A stretch of 64,000 bases of DNA, taken from NCBI GenBank assembly GCA_019914945.1, contig CM034102.1:8669501-8733500 (forward strand). Reading direction: 5' to 3'. The notes under the pieces were generated by a model that had not been told where the DNA came from, did not search any database, and saw only the letters and a program-made list of their open reading frames with translations. The position numbers were made by a program, and so were the translations under genes. The DNA comes from Typha latifolia (taxonomy: Eukaryota > Streptophyta > Magnoliopsida > Poales > Typhaceae). Positions 14,214 to 25,775 of the stretch are shown piece after piece (positions within the stretch are counted from its first letter, which is position 1; each line of letters begins with the position of its first letter).

Positions 14214-14422
14214 CGTTCGAACACACATATTTCTCACTTCTCTGAATTTGCGAACGCGATGCAGGCGTTCGCAGCGCGTTCGAACGCACATATTTCTCAC
14301 TTTTCTAGATTTGCGAACGCGATGCAGACGTTCGCAGGTGCATTTGAATGCACAATTCGCACTCTCTAGATGTGCGAACCTGATGCAGGCATTCGAATGC
14401 ACTCTACTTGCGTTCGAATGCG
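14214..14422. repeat. TTCGAA palindrome array in the outer partial LTR
   Basis: Three units of about 63 bases with the same CACATATTTCTCACTTCTCT spacer as the array at 7405. Successive palindromes decay from GCGTTCGAACGC to GCATTTGAATGC, GCATTCGAATGC and GCGTTCGAATGC. Confidence 0.85.
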
Positions 14423-14531
14423 ATATACAAAAAACTTATGTGTTTAGAATTAAACACTAAAACAAAAGACAAAGATATCCCTAAAGTGTATCCATGCTCG
14501 AGACCACATTGGTGAAGTCCGAATCGTATCA

Positions 14532-15489
14532 AAACTCAATAACATCAAGAGTTTATGCCCTTAAGGCGATCTATGAGAGAAAGAAGAAATATAATTTTAG
14601 ATGATTATATCATATTTCTCTAGTAACATGAGGAAAAAAAGTAGAATCATAGAAAATGATCCAATCAACTTCCATCAAGCCATGCAAGGTTCTAACTCTT
14701 AAAAATAGATTGAAACCATGAATAAGGAGTACAAGTCTATGTAAGACAGTAAAGTTTGGGAACTTGTCCCATTACTAGCTGGTGTGAAATCCATTAGTTA
14801 TAAATGGATATTTAAAACAAAAATGAATTCAAATGGTAGTGTGGAGAGGTATAAAACATGTTATGTAGCTAAAGATTATACTCAAAAGGAAGGAATTGAC
14901 TTTAAAGATATATTCTCTCTAGTTTCTACAAAAGACTCTTTTAGGACAATCATAGCAATTGTTGCACATTTTAACCTTGAGTTGCATTAGATAAATGTCA
15001 AAACAATATTTCTTAATGGTGACATTTTAAAAATAATCTAGGTGCACATAGAAAACTGTGTTAGGAGACCCAAAGAATATAGTATGTAAATTGACCAAAT
15101 CCATCTATGGGCTCAAGCAAGCATCTCGTCAGTCATACTTCAAATTTCATCAAGTCATTATCTCATTTGATTTTGAGATAAACGTTATTGATGAATGTGT
15201 GTATCATAAGTTTAGTGGAGGTAAACACATATTCTTGGTTTTATATGTTGATGATATATTGTTTGCCATAAATGATATAGACATGTTGCATAACATTAAG
15301 ACATTTTTATCAAAGAAATTTGAGATGAAAAATTTTAGTGATGCATCGAGATCGTTCTTGAGGTATTCTAGGATTGTCTCAAAGGAGCTATATTGATAAA
15401 GTTTTCAATAGGTTTGGCATGCAAAATGCATACCAGGTGACACCCCTGTCATTAAAGAAGACAAGTTCAATCTTATCTAGTTCCCAAAG
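14532..15489 (+). pseudogene. Ty1/copia reverse transcriptase remnant, N-terminal part
   Basis: The translation gives the copia RT order: KWIFKTKMNSNGSVERYK, then GIDFKDIFSLVSTKDSFRTI (14784-14990), then LTKSIYGLKQASRQSY and LVLYVDDILFA with the catalytic YVDD (15058-15396). Upstream fragments (DPINFHQAMQ, around 14660) belong to the linker before RT. Stops and frameshifts break it. The reading is interrupted at 15489 by a solo LTR and resumes at 17473. Non-functional. Confidence 0.88.
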
Positions 15490-17472
15490 TGTAACAACCA
15501 AATATCGCCACGTGGCTCTCATGAGGCTTACCCTTGTGTGAGGGTCACATGGGGACTTAGGAGCTCAACAACACACCATCAAAACAAGAATCTCAAGCAA
15601 ATTAAGTGTAATACAAAGAATGGGGCCTACAGGCCATAACAAATCTATTCGTAATATAATAAAATGGGTAACCATCCTCTACAAAAGTACATGCCCAAAG
15701 TAACTACAATAAGGGGACATAAATCCCTTAATACAAGTTCGGAATAAAGCATGAAAATAAAAGGCCTATCGCCCTACTAGCTAGCTGTTGCCAAGCATTC
15801 CACAAGGGTGTAGGTCAATCTACATCCAATATCAACATGAAATGGGCCTATTACTATCACTAATTATTCATCGGGATTAATAACATACATGGCTCAAAAT
15901 AAGATACTAGAAAGTGCACTATGCAAAACAATATATATCGTAAATTGAAGTATACATGTCATGAAATGGCAAACATAGTCCGACAAGATTATAGTTAATT
16001 TATCCATTATTTATGCATGGTACGCCTCCTAACGCAGGCCCTCGACTCCTACATTTGCTCATCAATAATAGCGGCCCTCAAGGGAGGGTAGACCCTAGCA
16101 GTAGAATCGCTTGCTCGTAACTCGACGAACAGCATGATTATACATCCGTCTCTGCAGACTAAGGACCCTAGTTGTAAGCCCATTACCGAAGTCAGTACCG
16201 CACATCGATACGACCATCCGAGTCTGCGGCTCAACATCATCGCACCATGGTCCGGTAATCTCATAAGTTGTCATTCACGGACACTTTTACCTTACGTCAT
16301 CAAGTACCACTAGATCTACGCTATTCTACCCTTACTCTCTAGTTTAAACACCCTAAAGGGGTTGATTCTCATCGATTGACAGTAAATTGCCCATCACCTA
16401 GTGAAACGGTTGCCTGATTATCTAAGATCCACATACTTAGACCTCAAACGTAGGCCTTACTATATAACACTATAAATATCTCCTGCTCCTAACCTTGGCT
16501 GGGGAGGTGTTGGGTACCATCGAGATATAAAAATTATCTCTTTTTAGGTCGTGCATGTGTGCAAGTGTCATGTTCAGATAAATAAGTCTAGCATAATAGG
16601 ATAGTAAGCAAGGTTATCTAAGCATGTGGCACATCATATTTAAATTAATAACTAATTATGTCAACCAATGTGTTAATCAAACAGATTTTGCTACAATACA
16701 AATATTAGCAGGTCATATATGCTCATGCTGTCATTCATCACATCAAATAATAGTTTAGGAGTGGATAGACCACTTGCTTAGATTCACTAAAATCCCCTAG
16801 CAATGACTAGGCCCCACCTAATCACGGCTAGCCCCGGGTGAGTGTTGGTCTCACGAAACTCTGTGATATGATCACTAGGTCAGCACCAAAATCTTAAATT
16901 TACGGGGGACAAAAAGAGAGGACAATTAATATTATCACTGTAGGATCATAATAAGGAGGAAAGAAAAATCTAATTCAATCTCTGCCCAACCCCAACCCCA
17001 AGAATGAGTGAGACGAAGCTCAAAAGGCCCAAGGCAGAGCTTTTTGGGCTGGGCCAAGCCCAGCTCGCAGCCCCACTGGCTCCACGCCCTAGCTTGAGTG
17101 TTGAAGTTCCGATGCACTCGGGCTGGGCCATCCCCAACCCTAGCTTGGTGGTCCACCTCCTCCCCCTCCCCCTCCCCCACCAATTCTCCACCTCATGAGG
17201 GGGGGAGGAGCACCAAAGCCGGCGGCCAACCACTAGCACCTAAAGCGCAGCTCGAAGCACCGTTTGCCTGCCCGAAATTGCCCCCCTCCATGCACGTTGA
17301 TAGTGGTGTGTGTATGGGGGGGGGGGGGCTAGGGCTGCCTTCCTCCCCTTTCCTTGGAAAGGGATGCCTTTGTCAGGCCAAAACAGGCCAAGGGATGGGG
17401 GAAGTGAGGGTGGGCACGTGCGAGACATGTGCCTCTCGCTTAAATATTTCTTTTGGGGTGGGGGGCGTTACA
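15490..17472 (-). repeat. Solo LTR (1983 bases) of a TGTAAC-type gypsy element splitting a copia RT
   Basis: It begins TGTAACAACC and ends GGGGGCGTTACA. The flanks are CAAAG on the left and CAAAA on the right, a five-base target duplication with one mismatch, and the interrupted copia reading continues across them. The orientation is minus: the stretch around 16190-16330, read in reverse, matches 38395-38590. It contains GCTGGGCCAAGCCCAGC near 17055 and a G run at 17317. No coding region was recognised; open frames here reflect GC-rich LTR sequence. Confidence 0.78.
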
Positions 17473-18170
17473 CAAAAAATACTCTTAAAATTAAAAAAAA
17501 TGCAAAAGATTCCTTATACTTCAGTTGTAGGGAGTTTAATGTATGCTCATGTATATACGATTCAAATATTGCGTACATTGTTGGCATGTTAGGTAGATAT
17601 TTAAGTAACCCTAACATGGATATTAGAAAGTAGTCAAGTGGGTGATAAAATATTTACAAAGAACAAAGGAGTACATGCTCATATATAGGAGATCATATCA
17701 GTTAGAGATTGTCAGGTATTTCATTTCAGATTTTGCTAGATAACAAGATAGCAAGAGATCTATATCAAGCTATATTTATCTATTGGCTGGTGGAGCTATT
17801 TCTTTGAGGTCTGCCAAGCAAACACTCATAGCTTTGTCCATCATGGCATCAATGTTTGTAGCATGTTATGAGGCATCCAATCATAAAATATGGTTGCAGA
17901 ATTTGTCACTAGGTTGCGTATTTTGGAGGGTATTAAAAATACTATTCAAATTATTTTATGACAATAAGTTAGTAGTTTTGTATTTCAATAACAACATGAG
18001 CTCCACAAAGTCAAAGCATATTAATTTCATATTCCTAGTTATAAAAAGAGAGTGCATGATGAATAGATATCTATAGAGCAAATTGGTACAAACTCAATGA
18101 TATCAAATCTGCTCATAAAAGGATTACTACCCAAAGTCTTTCATGAGCACGCTGCTTATATGAGTGTTGT
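17473..18170 (+). pseudogene. Ty1/copia RT end and RNase H remnant
   Basis: This continues the element of 14532-15489. KIPYTSVVGSLMYA (near 17510) and IAYIVGMLGRYLSNPNMD (near 17560-17620) are the hallmark end of copia RT. The RNase H part follows with AGGAISLRSAKQTLIALSIM (17783-17842), then KSKHINFIF (18010-18040). Several frameshifts separate the blocks. Confidence 0.88.
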
Positions 18171-18591
18171 TTTATTTGCAAATATTTTTATTTTACTGAG
18201 AGTTTGTATTTTTTTTTCATTTATTGCTTTAAATTTTTACTTTATATAATTTCTAGATATTTGAATTATTTTCTACAAGAAAAAATATTGAGTTTACTGC
18301 ACTTAGTTAAGTTATTTTTAAAATAATGATCTCAGTAAAGTAAAGTAGGATTAGTTGGAAAAAATATGTAAGAATTACATTGCATGTAGTTTCCATGCCA
18401 TACATCCGTGATTGATCTATGCCATTTACCTGTATTGGTATATGTAATCATTGATGGGTCAAATTACAATTAATGTAATGAAGACTACTTTGATCCTATA
18501 CTAATATAGTTGATGGACGAGATTGTCCAAGTATAAGCTAAGGTCATGATAGCAAATTACTAAGCTCATAAAGTTAAACACTGTTACGAAC
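18171..18591 (+). repeat. Probable 3' non-coding end of the copia element
   Basis: AT-rich sequence directly after the RNase H region, with no ORF. Its position fits the 3' untranslated region and LTR remnant of the preceding copia element. No terminal TG...CA pair could be fixed. Confidence 0.3.
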
Positions 18592-19140
18592 CAGCCTGAT
18601 CCGATCCGTAACAATTTTGGACTCGATGAAGCTTGTAATTTCCGAAGGGATTTGCGAACAATCTAGCCAATGGATCCTTCTTAATTTTGGATATGTTGTT
18701 GCTCTTGGAGAGAATTTCCAATAAATCTAATATCATAGGATTTGGACGGTTAAATCTCAAGATATTGATCAAATAGTGGCCAAAGGTTAATTGAATCCTA
18801 GCTTGATAGCCCTCCAAAGGCTAGATATATGTTAGGGTAACTCCTTGGTGTGAAGGGAGAGAAATTGCTGTAGAAGACGGGTGGTTAGAAGTTGGAGGAG
18901 GCTGACCAAAGACTTGGGCAGTGGAAGAAGGGAGGTAAGAGAGGGTGCCAACGGCTAGAAACAAGTTGAGAACGAGATAAAGGCCAAAGCCAATTTCAAT
19001 TATCCAAGATAAACTCCAATTAATGTTTTCTCTACATATTTATAGAGACTCACCTTAGGGACTTATCAACTAAGTTAAACAACTCTAATAAATCCTAACA
19101 AACACATAACTTTTGACGCGGTGCGTTTGAACGTGATTGC
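18592..19140 (-). repeat. Truncated gypsy-type LTR (family F), ending at the start of its palindrome array
   Basis: It starts TGTTACGAACCAGC on the plus strand and shares its order of blocks with the solo LTR at 45672-46500 in the opposite direction, including ATCAATATCTTGAG-type and AGGGCTATCAAG words. At 19120-19140 it reaches a GCGTTTGAACGTG site and then stops abruptly. The next base is inside the copia copy C reverse transcriptase, so the junction is chimeric. Confidence 0.65.
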
Positions 19141-22100
19141 AGACAATGTCATCCATATATATTTGAGCCACAACTAAACTCCTGTTCACACGTCTAATGA
19201 ACAATGTCTTGTCCACTCCCCCTCGAGTGAATTCCGCATCCACTAAAAAAGTGGTCAACTTCTCATACCAAGCTCTTGGAGCTTGTTTTAGCCCGTAGAG
19301 GTCCTTTTTCAATTTAAACACATGATAAGGAAATTTTTGATCTTCGAACCCCTTTGGTTGTTCCACATAAACGTCTTCATTCAGAGTACTATTCAAGAAA
19401 GCACTTTTAACATCCATTTGAAATAATTAAATTTTAAATGACAAGCAATAGCAAGCAGTATATGAATAGACTCTAATCTAACAATAGGAGCAAATATCTC
19501 ATCAAAATCTATACCCTCAACCTGAATATATTCCTGTGCTACTAGTCTAGCTTTATTTCGAACTATATTGCCATGTTCATCACTTTTATTTTTGTAAATC
19601 GATTTTGTTCCAATGACGTTCACATTCTTAGGTCTAGGAACTGAATACCAAACATCATTCCTAGAAAATTGCTCTAATTCCTCATGCATAGCATTAACCC
19701 AAGAATCGTCTAACAATGTTTCCTTCACATTTTTAGGTTCAAAAGAAGATGTATAACAAGTAAATGATACCTCACTTTGGATTTGTCGTCTTGTCTTAAT
19801 TGGTTCATTTACGTCTCCGATCACTTGTGATAGTGGATGATTTGATTTCACTCTGGCAGATGGTTCTAGTACGTTGTAGTCATCTTTGTTTATTTCAACT
19901 TTGTCCTCATCCTGATTCTCAATTTGTAGATCAAGCTCCTTTCCAATTTCTTTGTCATATGTATCTGCAGAAGCAAAAATAGGAGTAGATTCAGTTATAT
20001 AAGTCGTGGATTCATCTATCATAATATTAGCAGATTCCATAATAGTAGAAGTGTCAATATTAAATACTCCGTAGGCTCTGCTATTATTAGAGTACCCTAA
20101 GAAGTTGCCTTCGCTACTTCTAGTATCAAATTTAGTCAAATGTTCTCGATCACGCAAGATATATCATTTACTATCAAAAACTCAAAAATATTTAACACTA
20201 GGTTTCTTACCTTTCCAGATTTCATATGTAGTCATTTTTGTATCTGGTCTTAGATAAACACGATTTATCACATGTACTGCTATATTGACCGTCTCTGCCC
20301 AAAACCTTTGAGTAACCTTTTTAGCATGAAGCATAACCCTAGCCATTTCCTGCATAACTCGGTTCTTCCTTTCCACAATCCTATTCTGTTGTAGAGTTAT
20401 AGGAGCTGAAAACTCATGCTGAATACTAAGAGAATCACAAAATATGGAAAAAAAATTTATTTTCAAATTCTCTACCATGATCAGAACGAATCCTAGCTAG
20501 GGTAGTAGATTTTTTATTCTGCAATTTTAAACATAGTGATTTAAAAACTTCAAAGGTTTCAGACTTCTCACGTAGAAAGACAACCCAGGTATATCTAGAG
20601 TAATAATCGACCATTAAGAATATATAGCGTTTACCTCCAAGACTTTCTATTTTTGTTGGACCCATCAAGTCCATGTGAACTAATTGTAGCACACGGTCAG
20701 TGGTAGCTACATTTACATTCTTGTGTGAGATCCGAATTTGTTTTCCAATTTGACACGAATCGCACACTCTTTTTGACATTTCTTTTATCTTACGTATTCC
20801 TCTTACCACTTCTTGTTTGGATAGAATAAGTAATTCCTTGTGATTCACATGTCCAAGACGTTGATGCCAAAGATCTGCAATGTCGAAAGAGGCACTGTTA
20901 TATTTCAATTTATGTGAAGTTCCAACAACATAGCAATTATCAGATATTCTAGATCCATAATATATAACATTATCACCATGATCTAGAATAGTACAATCAG
21001 TTTTGGAGAATTATACATCATAATCTTCATCACAAAATTAACTAATGCTTAGTAGATTTACTTTCAAGCCCTTAGCATAAAGAACATTTTTAAAAATAGG
21101 AACCCCTGGAGAATTTACCTTTCCTTTACCTATTACCTTGGATGAATTACCATCTCCGAATGTCACAACTCCCCCTTCATGTTTTTCAAGATTAGAAAAT
21201 AAGGACTTGTCACCCGACATATGTCTTGAACAGCCACTATCTAAATACCACAAATCAGAATTTAAAGCTTTCAAGGTTGTATGCACAACATAACATTTCA
21301 AATCACTTTTCTTGACCCATATGACCTTTGTTTTCATCCCATAAATGAAAACACTTATAGGTTTTTGCAAAAATTTGCAATAAGCTCGAATATGCCCTAG
21401 AATGCTGCAATGATAGCATGTCGGAACAAACCCTTTTCTACTCACCTTTTGTTAAGGAGTGTGACTAAAGTTTACCTTTGGTGCCATTAAAGATTCACTA
21501 GTTTATAGATTCAACTTCAGTTTAGAAGCATTCATCCATGATTGCTTTATAAATGTGGTTGATGACTTCAGATATTCTTCCTTTTGTATACCTGCAGAAA
21601 CGAAGACACTTTTGTTATTATTTGAATTACTAGTGTATCCAACACCATATTTGTCTTTTCCAGAGATGTGAGGTTTTAGAATCTCGTCAAGTTTGTTCTT
21701 CCCTTTTAGAAATGTCACTTCCTTATGCAATCGCTCTAGTTCAATTTCATCAGCCTTCATTTTATTTTTCGCATTGTCATGTTGTTCAGAAAGGTCTTTG
21801 ACACGTTGAAGTTCCAATTTGTACTTCTCCTCAAATTGAATTATTTCTGGTTCGATTACCTTGAGTCGTTGAAGTAGTCTAAGATTGTTTTTCTTGAGTT
21901 TAAACGACTCCAGGTACAAGTCATTATATGCCTTTTGAATTTCAGATTCATCTTCCTCAGCTGGTAACATATCCTGATCATCTGTACTATCAGTATCAAC
22001 AATAGAGTCAGTATTAAGTAGAGAAGAGGCAAAAGCTATAAAGTTTTCTTCGTCTTTTTCAGAATCATCATCAGATTCATCTGAGTCATCCCAAGTAACT

Positions 22101-23053
22101 TTCATAGCTTTACCCTTCCTCTTAAGATGATTAGGGCATTCTTGTGCGATGTGTCCAAAACTAGAACATTCAAAACATTGAACTTTATTCTCAGAATTCT
22201 TATTTTTCTGTTTGACATTGTTGTTGCTCACACGTGTATTCGAACTCATAGTATTCTTTTTTTTCACAAAGGCTTTGCTTTTCTCAAGTTTTTCAGCATT
22301 CAACTTGTTTGGCTTCTGAAAGAATTTATTGAACTTTTTGACAAACATAGCCAACATCTCAACATCTAAATCACCTTCATCATCAGACTCCTCTAAATTT
22401 TGTTCAACTATGGATGGGGTCATCCCTTTGGACTTCCTCGATTTTGAAAGACTGGACTCAAATATTTATAGATTTCCTACCAATTATTTAACTTTCATAG
22501 AATCGATATCCTTACTTTCCTTAATAGCTGTAACTTTTGCCTAAAATCTTTCTGGAAGAGACCTAAGGATCTTACGGACAATTATGTTTTCAGGAATTTT
22601 CTCTCCTAGCTTGAAACTAGAGTTGACTATATCACTTAACTTTGCATAGAACTCATCAAATGTCTCATTCTCCTTCATACATAGAGTTTCAAAACTAGTA
22701 GTCAACTTCTGAAGTTTTGAAAGTTTTATAGCCATAGTTCCTTCGTGAGTAGTTTCTAAGATTGTCCAAGCTTATTTTGCTATCTCACAAGTAGAAATTC
22801 TTCTAAATTCTTCTGAGGAAACACAACTAAAAATTACATTTATTGCTTTGCTATTCCAGCCGACTTTTTCATAATCTATCCTATCCCATGACTCAATCAG
22901 TTTCTCAATAAGTTTTTCATTTATCATGTACATTGGTGGACTCCAACCGTTCACAATGGCAAACCATACTCGTTCATCTATAGACTTTAAGTAAGCTCTC
23001 ATCCTAGCTTTCTAATATCCATAATTTGATGGTCCATCTCTATGAAAATCCAT
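19141..23053 (-). pseudogene. Sirevirus-like Ty1/copia gag-pol (copy C), truncated within RT
   Basis: The minus strand gives the copia order. Gag starts at 23053 (MDFHRDG), with WFAIVNGWSPPMYM and LSDIVNSSFKLGEKIPENI. The zinc knuckle CFECSSFGHIAQECP and a Lys/Glu-rich coiled coil lie in 22423-21503, and a second knuckle is CYHCSILGHIRAYC near 21400. Protease: LDSGCSRHM near 21215. Integrase: LWHQRLGHVNHKEL and CDSCQIGKQ (HHCC), with MDLMGP, RSDHGREFEN and NRIVERKNR carrying the DDE residues (20908-20182). RT: KSIYKNKSDEHGNIVRNKAR to DVKSAFLNSTLNEDVYVEQP and YMDDI. It is cut just after YMDDI; the RT end, RNase H and 3' LTR are missing. An in-frame TAG follows LPERF in gag, and a frameshift in an A run near 20455 splits integrase. 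Two knuckles and a long coiled-coil gag favour the Sirevirus lineage (inference). Confidence 0.93.
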
Positions 23054-23089
23054 GCCTATTTGATCTCTCTCGGAGGGTGAGAGAACCTG

Positions 23090-23101
23090 CTCTGATACCA
23101 A
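23090..23101 (-). other. Primer-binding site of copia copy C
   Basis: The minus strand reads TTGGTATCAGAGCA immediately inside the 5' LTR end, the usual initiator tRNA-Met complement. The same sequence stands at the equivalent place in copy D (59899). Confidence 0.85.
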
Positions 23102-23102
23102 T

Positions 23103-23964
23103 TGAAAAAACCCCTAGACACAAGTATATATCTAAATACTATGCAATGATATCACTCGTTCGCTAAGTAAAAGTTCAAAGAAATATTAAAAACGAAAGCA
23201 AAGATGAATGCTAAGATTTTAACGTGGAAAAACCCAAATGGGAAAAAAACCACGGATCCAAACTCGGATCAAAACCAATCATTAGAATAGTAGTAGTTAT
23301 AAGACTGACTCACAAAACAACCCATCGATCCAAACGACTTTGTTCCTCTCAGTCTTGCTCGCTAGAACCCACGATTCACCGCTTCTCGTGATTGAAGTTC
23401 AACCTTAGTAGCCCTCGAGATTGATCTTTCGTCTAGATAGCCATTAAGACGAAAGATTAAGTTTTGTAGATGAGTAGAACCTTGTTAGTTGAAGAACCGA
23501 TGTAGCCTCAAGAAGTTCCCTTCAATAATGCTTCTTCAACCACCCTAGAGTTAGGGCATCACAATCCTTATATATGATCTCGAAGATAGAGCCAAATCCA
23601 AGTCTTATCCGTACTCATGAAAGTCCAAGATTTTCAAACTACGTGCGTTCGAACGGCCTGACTTGATATCAGGTGCGTTTGAATGGGCCTGACTTGATCT
23701 GTGTGAATGCATGAACCTGCGTTCGAACGCGTTTGTGAACGCAGCTCTCGATCTGTGTGAACGCATGTACCCACGTTCGAACGCGTTTGTGAACGCACTA
23801 TGTTCGAATGCGTTTGTAAATGCGGTGTGAACTCATCAATTTTGCTCTAACAATCTTGCAATTCTTCAAACCAGAGATTTTATAGACTTGTATAAAGCTC
23901 ATATACATGTAAAAATATACTTATGATATTTTGTACACAATTGCCAATAATTAAAAACCTAACA
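23103..23964 (-). repeat. 5' LTR of copia copy C
   Basis: On the minus strand it starts TGTTAGGTTTTTAATT at 23964 and ends GTTTTTTCA at 23103, 862 bases, close to the 858-base LTR of copy D at 59040. The downstream primer-binding site and gag confirm it as the 5' LTR. At its outer edge it abuts a truncated gypsy LTR (copy B), so copy C probably inserted into that LTR. Confidence 0.92.
23640..23835. repeat. TTCGAA palindrome array in copia copy C LTR
   Basis: It contains GCGTTCGAACGG, CGCGTTCGAACGC-like sites paired with GTTTGTGAACGC, and CpG-decayed GTTCGAATGC. The order matches the array in the copy D LTR (59164), inverted. The unit is about 57-59 bases and the spacer differs from the gypsy spacer. 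Confidence 0.85.
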
Positions 23965-24418
23965 AAGGAGTAGGTGGCCCCTAAGGGACTAGGGTGATTG
24001 GCAAATTAAGGGAGGCTAGAAGCGACAACACCAAGGAACGAGAGAATGGGAGAGAAGAAAATGAAGGAGACAAGACAAAAACTCAATTCATTCAATAATT
24101 ATTCCATGGTTGCCGTCTACACCTTTAAAGGCTAACCAAACAATTCAAAAATGACAATTATTAACCCTAAAATAGTAGATTTTTGCTAACCACGTTCGAA
24201 CGCGTCCAATCGCGTTCGAACGCACATATTTCGCACTCTCTGGATGTGCGAACCTGATGCAGTCGTTCACAAGCGCATTCGAATGCACTTTACCCATGTT
24301 CGAACACGACATACAAAAAACTTACTTTTTTAAGAATTAAAAACTAAAACAAATGACTAAGACATCCCTAAAGTGTATCCATGCTTGAGACGACATCGAT
24401 GAAGTCTGAATCGTATCA
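23965..24418 (-). repeat. Partial 3' LTR of Ty3/gypsy copy B
   Basis: It matches 7186-7746 of copy A and ends with TCGTATCA at 24418, followed by the same CCACCACGCTTCC polypurine-tract complement. The inner end is cut at the copia copy C LTR. Its palindrome array (24190-24310) is shorter than in copy A, with about one full unit. Confidence 0.8.
24190..24310. repeat. Short TTCGAA palindrome array in gypsy copy B LTR
   Basis: Contains CACGTTCGAACGCG, TCGCGTTCGAACGCAC, GCATTCGAATGC and a decayed GTTCGAACAC site. The spacer is a reduced form of that in copy A. Confidence 0.8.
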
Positions 24419-25775
24419 ATCCACCACGCTTCCACAACCTTGTCCTCAAGGTTTGAAATTAGGGAAGCGATCTTTGACCACTGACTCAAGCTCCTCCATG
24501 ATTTGATCCTCTGCATTGGTTCCCCATATATCTAAAAATAGATGAAGGGTTGATGCTGAAAACGAGGCGAGCTCACTTGTGTCTGGTTGGCGTGAAAGGG
24601 CATCGGCCGCTCGGTTCTCGATCCCTTTTTTGTAGACTAGTTCGTAGTCATACCCAAGGAATTTCGTGACCCACCATTGCTGTGCTGGGGTGTGCACATA
24701 TTGCTCCATAAAGTAGAGTAAGCTACGCTAGTCCATGCGGATAGTAAATCGTTGGCCAATCAAGTAGGGTCGTCATTTGGTGACGACGTGTAGAATTGCA
24801 AGCATTTTGTGCTCATAGGTGGATAGTTGTCGCGACTGGTTTGACAATGCCTTGCTCATATATGCCACGGGCCTGTCCTCTTGCATCAAAACTGCTCCAA
24901 TGCCCTCACCCGAAGCGTCGCATTCCACCACAAAGGGCTTGCTGAAATCTGGTAGTACTAGAACCGGTGCGGTAGACATGGCTATCTTCAATGCTTCGAA
25001 GGCTTCCATCGCCTTGCCCGTCCATTGAAAACCTCTTTTCTAAGTAAGGAGGTCAGCGGAGTAGCAATCTTGCCGTAGTTGGCAACGAATCGCTGATAGT
25101 ACCCCGTCAACCCAAGGAATCTCCTCCATTCCCACTAATTAGTGGGAATCGGCCAGTCCACCATATTCTTGATCTTGCTGGATCAACTTCCACTCCTCTC
25201 GTTGAGATTATATGTCCCAAGTACTCCACTCATGGCTCTCCCCAAAGACACTTGCTCATCTTGACTTTTAACTGATTTTGTCGCAAGATATTTAACACCT
25301 CACGCACATGTCGCAAGTGCTCGCTCCAATTCCTGCTACACACTAGAATATCATCAAAGAAGACAAGCACGTACCAACATAAGAGCGGGCGGAAAAGGTC
25401 ATTCATCAGCCCTTGGAAGGTGGCTAGTGCATTGGTGAGCCCAAACGGCATGACTCGGAACTCATAGTGGCCATCGTGAGTTTGGAATGCCGTTTTTGCA
25501 TATCTTCCGGGTCGACGCGGATTTGATGGTACCTCGCTCTTAAGTCAAGTTTGCTAAAGTAAGCCGACCCTGTGAGTTCATCCAGCAACTCCTCGATCAT
25601 CGGTATTGGATATCGGTCTTTGACGGTGATCACATTCAAGGCTCGGTAGTCGACGCAAAATCACCAACTCACATCTTTCTTTCAAACGAGCAGTGCCGGC
25701 GACGAGTAGGCACTTCTACTCAGTTAAATAATCCCTTGCTCGAGCATTTCCACCGCCAATTTACTGATCTCTTAA
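24419..25775 (-). pseudogene. Ty3/gypsy copy B pol remnant: RT and RNase H, no integrase
   Basis: Same architecture as 7747-9213. [22 protein letters not shown] (25639-25580), [20 protein letters not shown] and [13 protein letters not shown] (25451-25330). RNase H: FVVECDASGEGIGAVLMQED and AYMSKALSNQSRQ (about 24950-24840). Tether: YELVYKKGIENRAADALSRQ (about 24640-24590). After a further 60 residues the reading reaches the polypurine tract and LTR; no integrase lies between. It is 5'-truncated at 25775 inside the RT start. Frameshifts are fewer than in copy A, so it is somewhat younger or better preserved. It sits about 480 bases beyond the 3' end of the CHX gene. Confidence 0.9.

Larger units (their letters stand above)
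12614..14531 (-). repeat. Composite 5' LTR of gypsy copy A (three partial or whole LTR copies)
   Basis: LTR ends read TGATACGATC...GAATCGTATCA on the plus strand. The parts are: an LTR segment 12614-13073 cut within the AAGACGAAGGAGA region; a 3 x 42-base array (13074-13199); a near-complete LTR 13200-14097 of 898 bases with both termini; then 14098-14531, the outer half of another LTR copy with its own GAATCGTATCA end. The same sequence blocks occur in each part, for example the GGGTGGCACC, AAGGGACTAGG and GCGTCGCCGG words. This is more than one LTR and suggests recombination or nested insertion. Confidence 0.8.

Noticed and set aside
14214..14422. Regularly spaced repeats that resemble a CRISPR array
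   Set aside because: Spacers are themselves repeated, repeats vary, units lie in LTRs of a plant genome and no cas gene is present.
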